Of a DNA stretch of 64,000 nt, positions 42,879 to 52,104 are shown piece by piece. A program made the position numbers and the translations under genes. Source of the DNA: Methylopila sp. M107 (GTDB lineage: Bacteria; Pseudomonadota; Alphaproteobacteria; Rhizobiales; Methylopilaceae). Within the stretch, counting starts at the first letter, position 1; each line of letters opens with the position of its first letter. Where the stretch lies: NCBI RefSeq assembly GCF_000384475.1, contig NZ_ARWB01000001.1, positions 1,964,176-2,028,175 on the forward strand, in the 5' to 3' direction. The notes beneath the pieces are model-generated. The model worked only from the letters and a program-made list of their open reading frames with translations, ran no database searches and had not been told where the DNA came from.

Positions 42879-43582
42879 GCGGCCTCGACCGTATCGTCGC
42901 CGTCGCGGGGCCGCCTGCGCCCGAACACGCGCCCGAGGACGTCGCGGAACGGCGCGGTGATCCTGCCGACGTCGTCGGCGACGCGCGCGACCTTCTCGGC
43001 GCGGCGCAACTCCTCGTCGAGCGCTTTCATCGTGCGCGCAAGGCCTTCGTCGGGATCGTTGAGGAAAGTGTCGAACACGCGCCCGACGACGAGCACCAGT
43101 CCCTGCGCCCGCGCGAGCCCGACGGGCCCGGCTTCCGGAATGCCCGCTGCCGCCAGCATCCACTGCATGGAGGAGATCACGGTCTGGTTGAGCGCGGCGG
43201 CTCCGAGCGGATCGGTCCGCAGGCCGTCGCGCACGTTGCGCAGCGCCTCGCGGTGCGGCGCGACCGCCTCGAAGCGTCGCATCAGCACGTCGAAAAGCCG
43301 TTCGCGCGCCGGCTCGTCGGCCATGTCCTTGACGTCATGGTCGAGCACGTCGAGATCGATCTGGCGCACGTAGCCCGCCAGGATCGCGCCCTTGGACGGG
43401 AACAGGCCGCGCAGCTCCGCGAGCGACACGCCCGCCTCCGCCGCGATGTCGGAGAGGCCGATCTCGTTCCAGCGCCTGACCGCCAGCAGATCGAGCAGCG
43501 CCGCGACGATCCTGGTCCGCGGGTCGACGGGCTTCGGCGCGGGCGGAATGATCTCGGGCGTGGCGGACGGATCTTTCGCCAT
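42875..43582 (-). CDS. TetR-family transcriptional regulator
   Basis: 235 residues from ATG 43582, with AAGGAG upstream. The N-terminal helix-turn-helix is IVAALLDLLAVRRWNEIGLS, then DIAAEAGVSLAELRGLFPSK. The C-terminal part resembles the COQ9-like/TetR_C group (REALRNVRDGLRTDP, SSMQWMLAAAGI). Coupled to csaA by a four-base overlap. The ligand and targets are unknown. Confidence 0.88.
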   Translation of the reverse strand: MAKDPSATPEIIPPAPKPVDPRTRIVAALLDLLAVRRWNEIGLSDIAAEAGVSLAELRGLFPSKGAILAGYVRQIDLDVLDHDVKDMADEPARERLFDVLMRRFEAVAPHREALRNVRDGLRTDPLGAAALNQTVISSMQWMLAAAGIPEAGPVGLARAQGLVLVVGRVFDTFLNDPDEGLARTMKALDEELRRAEKVARVADDVGRITAPFRDVLGRVFGRRRPRDGDDTVEAA

Positions 43583-43761
43583 GAGGCGTCTCCTTCGGCG
43601 GCGGCGTCGCTTGCTGGCAACATAGGCCGGCGAGCGCGGCGCGACCATGGCGGGAGATCGCGATCGGACGACTGATTGGCGCGAAATGGCAAGACGCCGC
43701 CCCGCATCCGTCGGTAGCTCGGTTCGTCGCCGGAGCGGCGCAGGCAGGAGGCTCGACGCAA

Positions 43762-44307
43762 ATGACCAGCTGCGGAACGGACCGAAACCTGAAGGCGGGC
43801 GCAAGGACGCGGCGGCTCCGCGCCGCGGTCGCAACGGCGGCGTTCGTCGCGGCCGTCGCGGCCCAAGCGGCCGAGCCCCCTCCCCGCGCGATCGCGGTCT
43901 TTCCGATCAAGCTGCTCGACACCTCCGCGGAACCCGCCGACCAGCGGTCCGCGCACGACCAACGGCTTGTCGCAATGGCCGCGAATCTCGCGCGGGACCT
44001 CGGAGCGCCCGACGCCTTCGGCGCGTCGGTCGTCATTCGCGCCTCGGAAGTCTCGGCCGCCTGCCCGACGGAGACTCCGGACTGTCTGGCGGCGCTCGCC
44101 AAGCAGAAAGGCGCGCGCTACGCGCTGTTCGCCGTCGTTCATAAGTCGAGCACGCTGATCATGCAGCTGTTCGCCCGCGTGATCTCGCTCGATGACGGCC
44201 GGGCAGCGCTGACGCGCGACCTCAATTTTCGCGGCGACACCGACGAGTCCTGGCGGCGGGCGGAAGATTTTTTGGCCGCTCAGATCAAGGCTGAGGCCCC
44301 ACATTGA
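43762..44307 (+). CDS. Secreted DUF2380-type protein
   Basis: 181 residues. Signal-like segment RLRAAVATAAFVAAVAAQAA (about 18-37), then the mature start PPRAIAVFPIKLLDTSAEP. The end phrase RGDTDESWRRAEDFLAAQI is characteristic of DUF2380 proteins, common in methylotrophic and related alphaproteobacteria. Function unknown; the shape (FPIKLLDTS..., ARYALFAVVHKSSTLIMQL) suggests a TolB-N-like periplasmic fold. A lone gene before the AraC-type regulator. Confidence 0.7.
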   Translation: MTSCGTDRNLKAGARTRRLRAAVATAAFVAAVAAQAAEPPPRAIAVFPIKLLDTSAEPADQRSAHDQRLVAMAANLARDLGAPDAFGASVVIRASEVSAACPTETPDCLAALAKQKGARYALFAVVHKSSTLIMQLFARVISLDDGRAALTRDLNFRGDTDESWRRAEDFLAAQIKAEAPH

Positions 44308-44377
44308 TCGCGCTTCGCTGCTTGCGGATCTCGCCGCTTGGCGCAAACCTCGACGCGACGACGAAGGCAAAGACGGG

Positions 44378-45370
44378 ATGGCGTCCTACGGACTGACGAA
44401 GGCGCGATCGGTCGGCCCGCTGGTCGAGGCGGTCGAGGCCGGCGGCGGTTCGATCGAGCGCGTGTTCCGCCGCGCCGGGCTGCCGCTCGGGCTGATCGGC
44501 CGTCCCGAGCAGATGATCCTGCTGCGCGACCAAGCGCGCCTGATCGACGCCGCCGCCCGCGAGATCGGCGACGACGCCCTGCCCGCCCGCCTCTCGACCG
44601 AGGCCGGCTGCGGGGCGCTCGGCGCCTATGCGGACGTGGTCTGCGCCCGGCCGACCCTGCGCGACGCGATTCTGGCCGCCAACGAGCTGGTCGACCGCAT
44701 GCTGCAGTCGGCGACCCGTCAACGGCTGGAGATCCGGGGGCCGGAGGCGGTCTGGACCTATGAGCTGACCGACCCGACGGTGGAGCGTCGGCAGACCAAC
44801 GAGTTGCTCTGTCTCGGCTACCGGCTCGACATGATGCGCCGCTATCTCGGCCGCCGCTGGACGCCGGTCGGGATCAGGCTGCCCGGCCGCCTCCCCTCCG
44901 CCCGGTCGCGGTCGGAAGAAACGCTCGGCAGCGACATTGCAGTGGGCGAGATCATGAGCGTGACGTTCCGCGCCGACGCGCTCGACGCCGCGCGGAGGCT
45001 TGACGCTTCGGCCGGCGCGGCGCCGGAGCGCGGCGAGCCGGCGCCCGACGGGACCAGGCTCGCGGCCTTGGTCGAGGCGCTGATCGAGCTTTCGCTGCTC
45101 GACGGCGCCCCACGCATCGAGGATCTCTGCCGCCGGCTCGAACTGCCGCGCCGCAGCGTGCAGCGCAGGCTCGCCGAGGCCGGCGCAAGCTTTACGAGCC
45201 TGCGCGACGGCGTGCTGGAGCGGCGGGCGCGCGCATTGTTGAGGGACGGGGCGCGACCCGTCACCGATGTCGCGCTCGAACTCGGCTATTCGGACGTCGC
45301 TCATTTCTCGCGGGCGTTTCGGCGCTGGCTGGGCGCGCCGCCCGACCGCTGGCGGCGGAACCGCGGGTGA
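44378..45370 (+). CDS. AraC-family transcriptional regulator
   Basis: 330 residues. An N-terminal ligand-type domain (PF12625-like, about 15-195) and a C-terminal double helix-turn-helix (about 235-330): RIEDLCRRLELPRRSVQRRL and DVALELGYSDVAHFSRAFRR. It lies 70 bases after the DUF2380 gene. Inducer and targets unknown. Confidence 0.9.
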   Translation: MASYGLTKARSVGPLVEAVEAGGGSIERVFRRAGLPLGLIGRPEQMILLRDQARLIDAAAREIGDDALPARLSTEAGCGALGAYADVVCARPTLRDAILAANELVDRMLQSATRQRLEIRGPEAVWTYELTDPTVERRQTNELLCLGYRLDMMRRYLGRRWTPVGIRLPGRLPSARSRSEETLGSDIAVGEIMSVTFRADALDAARRLDASAGAAPERGEPAPDGTRLAALVEALIELSLLDGAPRIEDLCRRLELPRRSVQRRLAEAGASFTSLRDGVLERRARALLRDGARPVTDVALELGYSDVAHFSRAFRRWLGAPPDRWRRNRG

Positions 45371-45422
45371 CCGCCGCCACGCATAGCGAAACCGACCGCA
45401 TTTGCGACGCCATCTCGGCCGA

Positions 45423-45510
45423 AATGCCCAAGCTTGTCTCGGGCATCCACGACTTGGGCGCAGAACTCTCCGTCAAAGTCGTGGATTACCCGGCTCCGCC
45501 CGACACGACG
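45423..45510. repeat. Decayed family A repeat
   Basis: AATGCCCAAGCTTGTCTCGG and GGCATCCACGACTTGGGCG at the left, and AAGTCGTGGATTACCCGGCT and CCGCCCGACACGAC at the right. Both ends have mutated from GTCATGCCCG/CGGGCATGAC, so it is an old copy. Confidence 0.7.
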
Positions 45511-45542
45511 GCTTTGCTGCGTCAACGTCGAGCGAAATTGCT

Positions 45543-46562
45543 CTATCTCTTCTCCGAGGCCCTGATTTCCTCAAGAGCCGGCTTCAGCCAGTCGTCGACC
45601 GTCTCGGGCAGATTGTGGACGATCTCCTCGATGGTGAGCCCCAGGTCGATCATCGAGGTCCGCTTGTCCTCGCGCTTGTGGAACAGCGGCGCGTAGGCGC
45701 GGTAGCCGACGTAGCGGACGAAGCCGTTCTTGTCCGTCACCTTCAGCACGCCGCCGTAATTGAGGTTCTTGCAGATAAGAACGGCGCGGCGCTCCTCGGG
45801 CAGGTCCTCGACCGTCCGGTCCGCGAAGTAGCGCGCGGCGGCCGCGCGCACGACCAGCATCTTTTCGATCCCATGATAGGTCTTGCCGCCGAAGACCGGA
45901 TCGAAGTGGCTGAGGATGTCGGTCGGGGAGAACAATCCGGCGAGCCGGTCCTCCCGGCCGGATTTCACCGCGGCGACGAAATCCCCGCGCAGGCTCTCAT
46001 ACTTCTCGGCGGGTCCCTCGCTGCCGTCGCAGGCGTCGGGGCTGCCGAAGGATTTGCGCGGCGCCGGCGTCGGCAGCCGCAGATAGCCGAGGCGCAAGCC
46101 GCCCTCGCCCCGGAAGAGCGCGGCCTCGTAGAACCAGGGGCGATACTCGTCGCTCGCCACGACGTGGAAATGACCGACGACCAGCGCCGCCTTGCAGCCG
46201 AGGAACGGAAAGGCGGACTCGAACCGAAAGTCTCGAAACGTCGTCGCCCCGACCGTCGCCTTGAATTCGTTCCAGCCCGCGAGCCCGCGATAGACCTTCG
46301 AGCCGAACTGATCGTAGCCGGGCTCGTAGATGTCCGGCTCCAGCGCGACGTTGGTCCCGAGCACGGCGGCGGCTTCCGCCTCGCTCGTCGGCCCGTCCGC
46401 GTTCAGCAGCGCCGCGGCTTCGGTCAGAACCTTGCCGACCACCTCGGAGCTGACGCGCTCGCAACTGACCGAGGGCTGAGCGCGCGCCGCGCCCGCGAGC
46501 GCCAACACGGCGAGCAGCGCCGCGAGCGACCGGGGCGCGAACCGGCGCCGGCCGGGGATCAT
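45543..46562 (-). CDS. Secreted protein of unknown function
   Basis: 339 residues. Signal peptide (RSLAALLAVLALAGAARAQP), then a mature protein with few cysteines (SCERVSSE, FLGCKAALV, DACDGSEG, LICKNLN). Recurrent FDPVFGGKTYHGIEKMLVV and NGFVRYVGYRAYAPLFHKRE suggest two alpha/beta domains. I do not recognise the family. Its start overlaps the proC stop by four bases, so the two are probably cotranscribed. Confidence 0.65.
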   Translation of the reverse strand: MIPGRRRFAPRSLAALLAVLALAGAARAQPSVSCERVSSEVVGKVLTEAAALLNADGPTSEAEAAAVLGTNVALEPDIYEPGYDQFGSKVYRGLAGWNEFKATVGATTFRDFRFESAFPFLGCKAALVVGHFHVVASDEYRPWFYEAALFRGEGGLRLGYLRLPTPAPRKSFGSPDACDGSEGPAEKYESLRGDFVAAVKSGREDRLAGLFSPTDILSHFDPVFGGKTYHGIEKMLVVRAAAARYFADRTVEDLPEERRAVLICKNLNYGGVLKVTDKNGFVRYVGYRAYAPLFHKREDKRTSMIDLGLTIEEIVHNLPETVDDWLKPALEEIRASEKR

Positions 46563-47398
46563 CCCGCAAGCTCCTTGGCGCGCTTCACCGCCGCAGCGAC
46601 GGCGCGTTCCATCAGCGGCTCGAAGCCGCCCGCGCCCATCAGCACCTCGAGCGCCGCCGCCGTGGTGCCGTTCGGCGACGTCACGTTCTTGCGCAGGATT
46701 TCCGGAGTGTCGGTGGACTGCCGCATGAGTTCGCCGGCGCCCTCGACGGTTTTGCGCGCGAGCTTTTCGGCGACGTCGGCCGGCAGGCCCGCCGCGACGC
46801 CGGCCTTCGCCATCGCCTCGACCAGCAGGAACACGTAGGCCGGACCCGAGCCAGAGACGCCTGTGACGGCGTCGATCAGGCCTTCCTCAGTGACCCAGAC
46901 GACCTCGCCCACAGCCTTGAGCAGCGCCTCGGCGCGGGCGCGCTTGGTCTCGTCGACGCCGGCGCCGGCGAACGCGCCGGTTATCCCGCGGCCGACGGCG
47001 GCGGGCGTGTTCGGCATGGCGCGCACGATCGCCGCGCCCTCGCCGAGCCCCGCCGACAGCGTCGCGAGGGTCGTTCCGGCCATGATCGACACCACCACCG
47101 TGTCGGGCCCCGCAAAGGCGGCGGCCGGCGGCAGCGCGCCCTCGGCCATCTGCGGCTTCACGGCGATGACGATCGCGGCGGGGTTTTCGAGCTCGCCGGC
47201 CTGCGGCGCGAGGCGGCAGCCGGACCGCTTCAGCCTGTCGAGCGCAGGATCGTTGAGCGCCGGATCGATCACGAAGACCGATCGCGGATCGAGGCCGCGG
47301 CCCAGCCAGCCGTCGAGCATGGCGCCGCCCATCTTGCCGGCGCCGATCAAAAGCACTGGGCCGCCCGGATCGAGCGGCCCAGAGTAATGCGCGTTCAT
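46559..47398 (-). CDS. proC: Pyrroline-5-carboxylate reductase
   Basis: 279 residues. Last step of proline synthesis, NAD(P)H-dependent. Dinucleotide motif VLLIGAGKMGGAMLDGWLGR (about 14-33); IVIAVKPQMAEGALP; AMPNTPAAVGRGITGAF; and the family signature GVSGSGPAYVFLLVEAMAKA. C-terminal TSPNGTTAAALEVLM is conserved. Upstream of a secreted-protein gene with overlap, and downstream of a YbjN-type gene. Confidence 0.95.
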   Translation of the reverse strand: MNAHYSGPLDPGGPVLLIGAGKMGGAMLDGWLGRGLDPRSVFVIDPALNDPALDRLKRSGCRLAPQAGELENPAAIVIAVKPQMAEGALPPAAAFAGPDTVVVSIMAGTTLATLSAGLGEGAAIVRAMPNTPAAVGRGITGAFAGAGVDETKRARAEALLKAVGEVVWVTEEGLIDAVTGVSGSGPAYVFLLVEAMAKAGVAAGLPADVAEKLARKTVEGAGELMRQSTDTPEILRKNVTSPNGTTAAALEVLMGAGGFEPLMERAVAAAVKRAKELAG

Positions 47399-47444
47399 GA
47401 GGGTCGCCTCATGTGAAATGGGATGCGGGAACGAACGTCGTCCC

Positions 47445-47945
47445 TTATGCCTCCCCCGCCGTCTCGAAAGCCACCACCTCCATGGCCTCCTTCGCGCTTT
47501 TTCCGGCCCAGACGACGAACTGGAACGCCTGATAGTGGCGTTCGCAGGCCTCGAGGGCCGCTTGCAGCAAAGCCTCGCATTGCGGAGCGCTGGCTTCGGC
47601 GCCGCCTGCGAGCAGCAGCGTGTGGCGATAGGCCACCACGCCCTCCTCGCTCCAGAGATCGAAGTGACCGAGCCACATCTGCTCGTTCACGAGGGTCAGC
47701 AGTTGGTACACCTCCGGTTTGCGGCGATCGGGAACCTTGAGATCGAAAGCGCAGGCGAGATGAAGGGACTCCAGATCGGCCATCCACGTGAGCGACACGT
47801 GGTAATCGGACCATGACCCGTCGACCGAGATCGTGATCTCGTCGTCGCCCGACCGGTCGAAAGACCAGTCGTTCAACGTCGCGATGCGTTCGATCGTGTC
47901 GACAGGATGGGCCTGGCGATCGGCGTCCACGTCGATGAGAGCCAT
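47445..47945 (-). CDS. YbjN-domain protein
   Basis: 166 residues. YbjN-type fold related to type III secretion chaperones: DTIERIATLNDWSFDRSGDD, YHVSLTWMADLESLHLACAF, LLTLVNEQMWLGHFDLWSEE and VVAYRHTLLLAGG. In E. coli YbjN affects stress responses, but the mechanism is unknown. It lies 46 bases upstream of proC on the same strand. Confidence 0.85.
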   Translation of the reverse strand: MALIDVDADRQAHPVDTIERIATLNDWSFDRSGDDEITISVDGSWSDYHVSLTWMADLESLHLACAFDLKVPDRRKPEVYQLLTLVNEQMWLGHFDLWSEEGVVAYRHTLLLAGGAEASAPQCEALLQAALEACERHYQAFQFVVWAGKSAKEAMEVVAFETAGEA

Positions 47946-48333
47946 TGAGCTCCTCCCTAGGTGAGGCCCGCGAGGCTGCGGGCCGGGAGCGACGTTACGC
48001 GTGACGGACGGGCCGGCGGCCCGTCAACCGCGGCCCGCTATCGGAGGAACTGGCGTCCCTCCGATTCGAGCCGCCACGATCAGTATATGGGTCATCTTGC
48101 GCGCTGCACACATGGCGTAGCGACGCAACCTCCGCACGCCACGATTTTCGCGAGGTGCGTCATGCGCGCCTCATCGGCGATCCCAGGTCCGACGCGATCG
48201 AACACGCCGCTTAACGTTGGATTCGCCTTGTCGGCAGTTCGGCGCGCTTAGTTGTCGATCGTAAACCGGATTCCACCGGCGCACGCATTATTCTCGATCC
48301 CAACACGACCACAACCTGTGTGGGAACGCGCCG
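47946..48333. other. Intergenic region between divergent genes
   Basis: 388 bases between the YbjN and diguanylate-cyclase starts. It contains GC-rich hairpins (GACGGGCCGGCGGCCCGTC at 48004-48022) and later lower-GC sequence expected to hold the cyclase promoter. A TTCGAG phrase at 48068 is not part of a tRNA fold. No gene recognised. Confidence 0.45.
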
Positions 48334-50043
48334 ATGCATCCGAGCGACAGTCCGACGCCTGAAAGGCTTGACGGAGGCTCTAAGGGGCTCGCCTCGACGG
48401 CTGCGATCGTCGCGTTGATCGCCGCCATGCTGATCACGACGATCGCGGGCGTGGTTTACGCCGGGCGACTGCAGCAGTCGCAGGGGATCGTGCGGTTCGA
48501 AGCCCGTGAGATGCGCATGACGCGGCAGGCGCTGATGGAGCTCGACGCCACCGTGCTGCGCTTCCTGACGCTTGCCAGCGAAAAGGCCGATCCCGTCGCC
48601 TATGGCCGGGCGGTCTCCAAGCTCGAGAGCCTTGGGACGGACCATCTCCCGCGGACGATCATGCGTGGGCCCGAGGCGACCCCGGCCGTCGAGGTTCTGG
48701 CGTCGCTGAAGTCAGCCTGGGACGAAATGGTCCAGGAAATGGAGGCCGGCGCCGGAGGCTCCGCGCGCGCGACCTACGGCATGCGGCTGGTGGAGCGCGA
48801 CATGAACGCCTTCCTCAAGGCGTTCGCCGAGACGCTCGACGGATACGAGCAGAACTATGCGGACATCCAGACCGCGATCGACGTCACCATCGCGCTCTGC
48901 GTCGCGGGCCAGTTCCTGACCGGGCTGATCTGCATCACAGCCTTCCTCGTCGCGGCGCGCCGAAGCGTGCGGGAGTCGCAGGCCCGCGCGGTCGCCGTCC
49001 AGAGCGCCGACGCGACTCGCGAGCAGGTGCAACGCCTGTTCGAGATGACCGACATCCTGCAGAGCGCGGCCGACCACACCGACGCCAACGCCGTGCTGCG
49101 CTCGACCGCGACCGAGCTTCTTCCGGACTTCGGCGGCGCGCTCTACGTCTTCAACAATTCGCGCGACCGACTGACGCTCTCGACCCACTGGGGCATGAGC
49201 GAGGAACATCTCGTCGACCATATCGGCCTCACGCAATGCTGGGCGCTGAAGCGCGGCAAGCCGCACATCAACCGGCCGGACAGCCACAAGCTCTGCTGCG
49301 AGCATCACACGAGCCCCGACCACGCGCTCGAGATCCCCATGATCGCGCGCGGCGAGATTCTCGGCCTCATGCAGTTCTACGCCTCCGGCGTCGAGGCCGA
49401 GGCGCGTCTCGAGGCGATCGGCAGCGTGGGGTCGGCGCTGTCCGACGCCATGTCGCTCGCGCTCGCCAATCTCGGCCTGCGCGACAAGCTCCGCAGCCAG
49501 GCGCTGCGCGACCCGCTCACCGGCCTCTACAACCGCCGCTACATGGAGGACACGCTGGAGCGCGTCGTCCGCCTCGCGGAGCGCGAAAAGAGCGAAGTGT
49601 CGCTGATCATGATCGATCTCGACCACTTCAAGCGCCTGAACGACAATTACGGCCACTCGAAAGGCGACGCGGTGCTGCGCGACGCGGCGGCCGTCATCAT
49701 CAGCCATCTGCGCGAAAGCGACGTCGCCTGCCGCTACGGCGGCGAAGAGCTGCTGGTGATCCTGCCGCAATGCGGCCTCGACGCCGCGAGCGCGAAGGCC
49801 GAGCGCCTGCGCGCCGCCATCGAAGCGCTGAGCGAGCCGAACGGCGCGCAGGTCTCGGCCTCGTTCGGCGTCGCCTCCATCCCGAAGACTTCCGCGGCGG
49901 CCCGGGACGTGCTGGCGGCCGCGGACGCCGCGCTCTACGAGGCCAAGCAGGCCGGCCGAAACCGCGTGGTCAACGCGCCCTTGCTCGCGGCCGACGTCGC
50001 GAAGGACGCGGAGTTCCTGATCGGGCTCCGCGCGGCCGAGTGA
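48334..50043 (+). CDS. Membrane diguanylate cyclase with GAF domain
   Basis: 569 residues. TM1 (about 21-42), a helical periplasmic region (about 45-180, MCP-like four-helix type), TM2 (about 188-210), GAF (about 240-385) and GGDEF (about 395-555). The active site reads RYGGEELLVILP (GGEEL, about 468-472), a catalytically competent variant. RxxD (RESD) lies five residues before it, so product-inhibition by c-di-GMP is expected. The GAF region has several cysteines (LTQCWALKRGKPH, HKLCCEHHT), as in cyclases with this GAF subtype. Single gene; the signal is unknown. Confidence 0.92.
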   Translation: MHPSDSPTPERLDGGSKGLASTAAIVALIAAMLITTIAGVVYAGRLQQSQGIVRFEAREMRMTRQALMELDATVLRFLTLASEKADPVAYGRAVSKLESLGTDHLPRTIMRGPEATPAVEVLASLKSAWDEMVQEMEAGAGGSARATYGMRLVERDMNAFLKAFAETLDGYEQNYADIQTAIDVTIALCVAGQFLTGLICITAFLVAARRSVRESQARAVAVQSADATREQVQRLFEMTDILQSAADHTDANAVLRSTATELLPDFGGALYVFNNSRDRLTLSTHWGMSEEHLVDHIGLTQCWALKRGKPHINRPDSHKLCCEHHTSPDHALEIPMIARGEILGLMQFYASGVEAEARLEAIGSVGSALSDAMSLALANLGLRDKLRSQALRDPLTGLYNRRYMEDTLERVVRLAEREKSEVSLIMIDLDHFKRLNDNYGHSKGDAVLRDAAAVIISHLRESDVACRYGGEELLVILPQCGLDAASAKAERLRAAIEALSEPNGAQVSASFGVASIPKTSAAARDVLAAADAALYEAKQAGRNRVVNAPLLAADVAKDAEFLIGLRAAE

Positions 50044-50047
50044 GGCG

Positions 50048-50365
50048 TCAGTCCTCGACGGGCTGGTCGCCGGGATAGGGGTCGGGGTTCGGCTCGCCGC
50101 GGACCTCGTCCCTGGTCGCGCCAAGCCTGGCTTCGAGGGCGGCGAGTCGCTCCGCAAGCTTCTCGTTTTCCTCGCGGGCCCTCACAGCCATCGCCTTGAC
50201 CGCCTCGAACTCGTCGCGGCGGACGACGTCGAGCTCCGACAGGACGCGGGCGGCCTGCGTCTTCACCGCGGTCTCGACCTCGCGGCGCACGCCCGCAGCG
50301 GCGCCGGCCGCGTCGGTCATCAGGCGTCCGAGTTCGTCAAACACGCGTCCGCGGGCTTCGCTCAT
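50048..50365 (-). CDS. BMFP/UbiK-type accessory protein
   Basis: 105 residues from ATG 50365. Two amphipathic helices: GRVFDELGRLMTDAAGAAAG and a C-terminal coiled coil EFEAVKAMAVRAREENEKLA, then ERLAALEARLG. This is the BMFP (YqiC/UbiK) layout; UbiK assists assembly of the ubiquinone-synthesis complex and binds membranes. An acidic, Pro-rich tail follows. It is tail-to-tail with the cyclase gene, four bases apart. Confidence 0.82.
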   Translation of the reverse strand: MSEARGRVFDELGRLMTDAAGAAAGVRREVETAVKTQAARVLSELDVVRRDEFEAVKAMAVRAREENEKLAERLAALEARLGATRDEVRGEPNPDPYPGDQPVED

Positions 50366-50603
50366 GGAAAAGGGCTCCGTTTTCCAAATTTCTCGCCCTG
50401 ACATGGCCCGCTTGCGGCCGGCCCGCAAGCCGCCCGGCCCGACGAGCCGCCGCAGCAGGCACGGGGCGCTGCGATAAACGTCAACGCCGCGGCGCTCGCG
50501 GCCAAAAAACGATCACGGACGAGGGTCGCCCCGTCGCAAATCCGGGCTAGACTTTCGTCCGAGGGCGCGCAGCGGGCGCGCGCCCGGGCAACGGGGCGAT
50601 CCA

Positions 50604-52067
50604 GTGAAACAAGCGCCGCCCGGCGTCGGGCCGAAATTCGCGCAGGTCGTGGTGCTGTTCGGCGCGACCGGGGACCTGTCCAGACGCAAGCTCCTGCCGG
50701 GACTGTTCCATCTCGCGCGCGCCGGCTACATCCCCGGCTGCCGCGTTATCGGCGTCTCGCTCGACGAAATGGACGCCGACGGCTTCCGCAGCTTCGCGCA
50801 GGGCGCGCTCGACGAGTTCGGGAGCCGCAAGGCGAGCGACACGCAGCTCAAGGCCTTCCGCGACATCCTGGACTATGTGCCGCTGTCCGCCGGCGCCGAG
50901 GCGCTGCGGGCCGCGGTCGACCGCGCTGAGGCGTCGCTCGGCGTCGAATGCAGGCGCCTGCATTATCTGAGCGTGCCGCCACGGGCCGCGCTGCCGGCGA
51001 TCCGTCTGCTCGCGGAGGCCGGGCTCGCCGAGGGCGCGCGCGTCGTCATGGAGAAGCCCTTCGGCGTCGACCTCGCAAGCGCTGTCCGGCTGAACGAGGA
51101 CGTGCACACCGTGTTCTCGGAGGACCAGATCTTCCGGATCGACCATTTCCTCGGCAAGGAGGCCGCGCAAAACATCCTGGCGTTCCGCTTCGCCAACGGT
51201 CTGTTCGAGCCGATCTGGAACCGCCAGTTCATCGACCATGTGCAGATCGACGTCCCCGAAACGCTTGGCCTCGGCAAGCGCGCCGGCTTCTACGAGGCGA
51301 CCGGCGCGTACAAGGACATGGTGGTGACCCACCTGTTCCAGATCCTCGGCTTCGTGGCCATGGAGGCGCCGACCTCGCTCGAGCCCAAGCCGATCACCGA
51401 AGAGAAGAACAAGGTCTTCCGATCGATGCTGCCGCTCGATCCGAAGGACGTGGTGCGCGGCCAGTATTCCGGCTACCGCGCCGAGGACGGCGTCGACCCG
51501 GAGAGCGACGTCGAGACCTTCATCGCCCTCAAGTGCCACATCGACAACTGGCGTTGGGCCGGCGTGCCGTTTTATCTCCGCACCGGCAAGCGGATGGCGG
51601 AGGGCAGCCGCATCATCTCGATCGCGTTCCGCGAGCCGCCGAAGAGCATGTTCCCGGTCGGCTCCGGCGTCGGCGCGCAGGGGCCGGACCACCTCACCTT
51701 CGACCTCGCCGACGCTTCGAAGATGTCGTTGTCATTCTATGGCAAGCGGCCGGGACCGGGCATGCGGCTCGACAAGCTCTCGCTCCAATTCGCCATGAAG
51801 GACACAGGCCTCGCCGACGACGTGCTGGAGGCCTATGAGCGGCTGATCCTCGACGCGATGCGCGGCGACCACACGCTGTTTACGGCGGCCGAAGGCATAG
51901 AGAGCCTGTGGGCGGCCTCGCAACCGCTGCTGGAGGCCCCTCCCCCGGTGAGGCTCTACGAGCCGGGGTCGTGGGGCCCGAAGTCGATCCACCAGTTGAT
52001 CGCCCCCCACGCCTGGCGCCTGCCGTTCGAGAGGGCCTGGAGGCCGCAGGCGGCGACGGAGAGGTGA
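50604..52067 (+). CDS. zwf: Glucose-6-phosphate 1-dehydrogenase
   Basis: 487 residues from GTG 50604. Oxidises glucose-6-phosphate to 6-phosphogluconolactone, making NADPH for the Entner-Doudoroff or pentose-phosphate route. Cofactor motif [18 protein letters not shown] (about 18-35), the active-site phrase [19 protein letters not shown], and substrate-binding [10 protein letters not shown]. No pgl or edd gene is adjacent, unlike the usual cluster. Confidence 0.96.
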   Translation: MKQAPPGVGPKFAQVVVLFGATGDLSRRKLLPGLFHLARAGYIPGCRVIGVSLDEMDADGFRSFAQGALDEFGSRKASDTQLKAFRDILDYVPLSAGAEALRAAVDRAEASLGVECRRLHYLSVPPRAALPAIRLLAEAGLAEGARVVMEKPFGVDLASAVRLNEDVHTVFSEDQIFRIDHFLGKEAAQNILAFRFANGLFEPIWNRQFIDHVQIDVPETLGLGKRAGFYEATGAYKDMVVTHLFQILGFVAMEAPTSLEPKPITEEKNKVFRSMLPLDPKDVVRGQYSGYRAEDGVDPESDVETFIALKCHIDNWRWAGVPFYLRTGKRMAEGSRIISIAFREPPKSMFPVGSGVGAQGPDHLTFDLADASKMSLSFYGKRPGPGMRLDKLSLQFAMKDTGLADDVLEAYERLILDAMRGDHTLFTAAEGIESLWAASQPLLEAPPPVRLYEPGSWGPKSIHQLIAPHAWRLPFERAWRPQAATER

Positions 52068-52104
52068 AAACTCGGCGCGGCCGCCCGGTCTCGCTGAAGA
52101 TCAG

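Noticed and set aside
48040-48080. tRNA-like GATTCGAGCC near a CCA
   Set aside because: No acceptor, D or anticodon arms can be paired around it.
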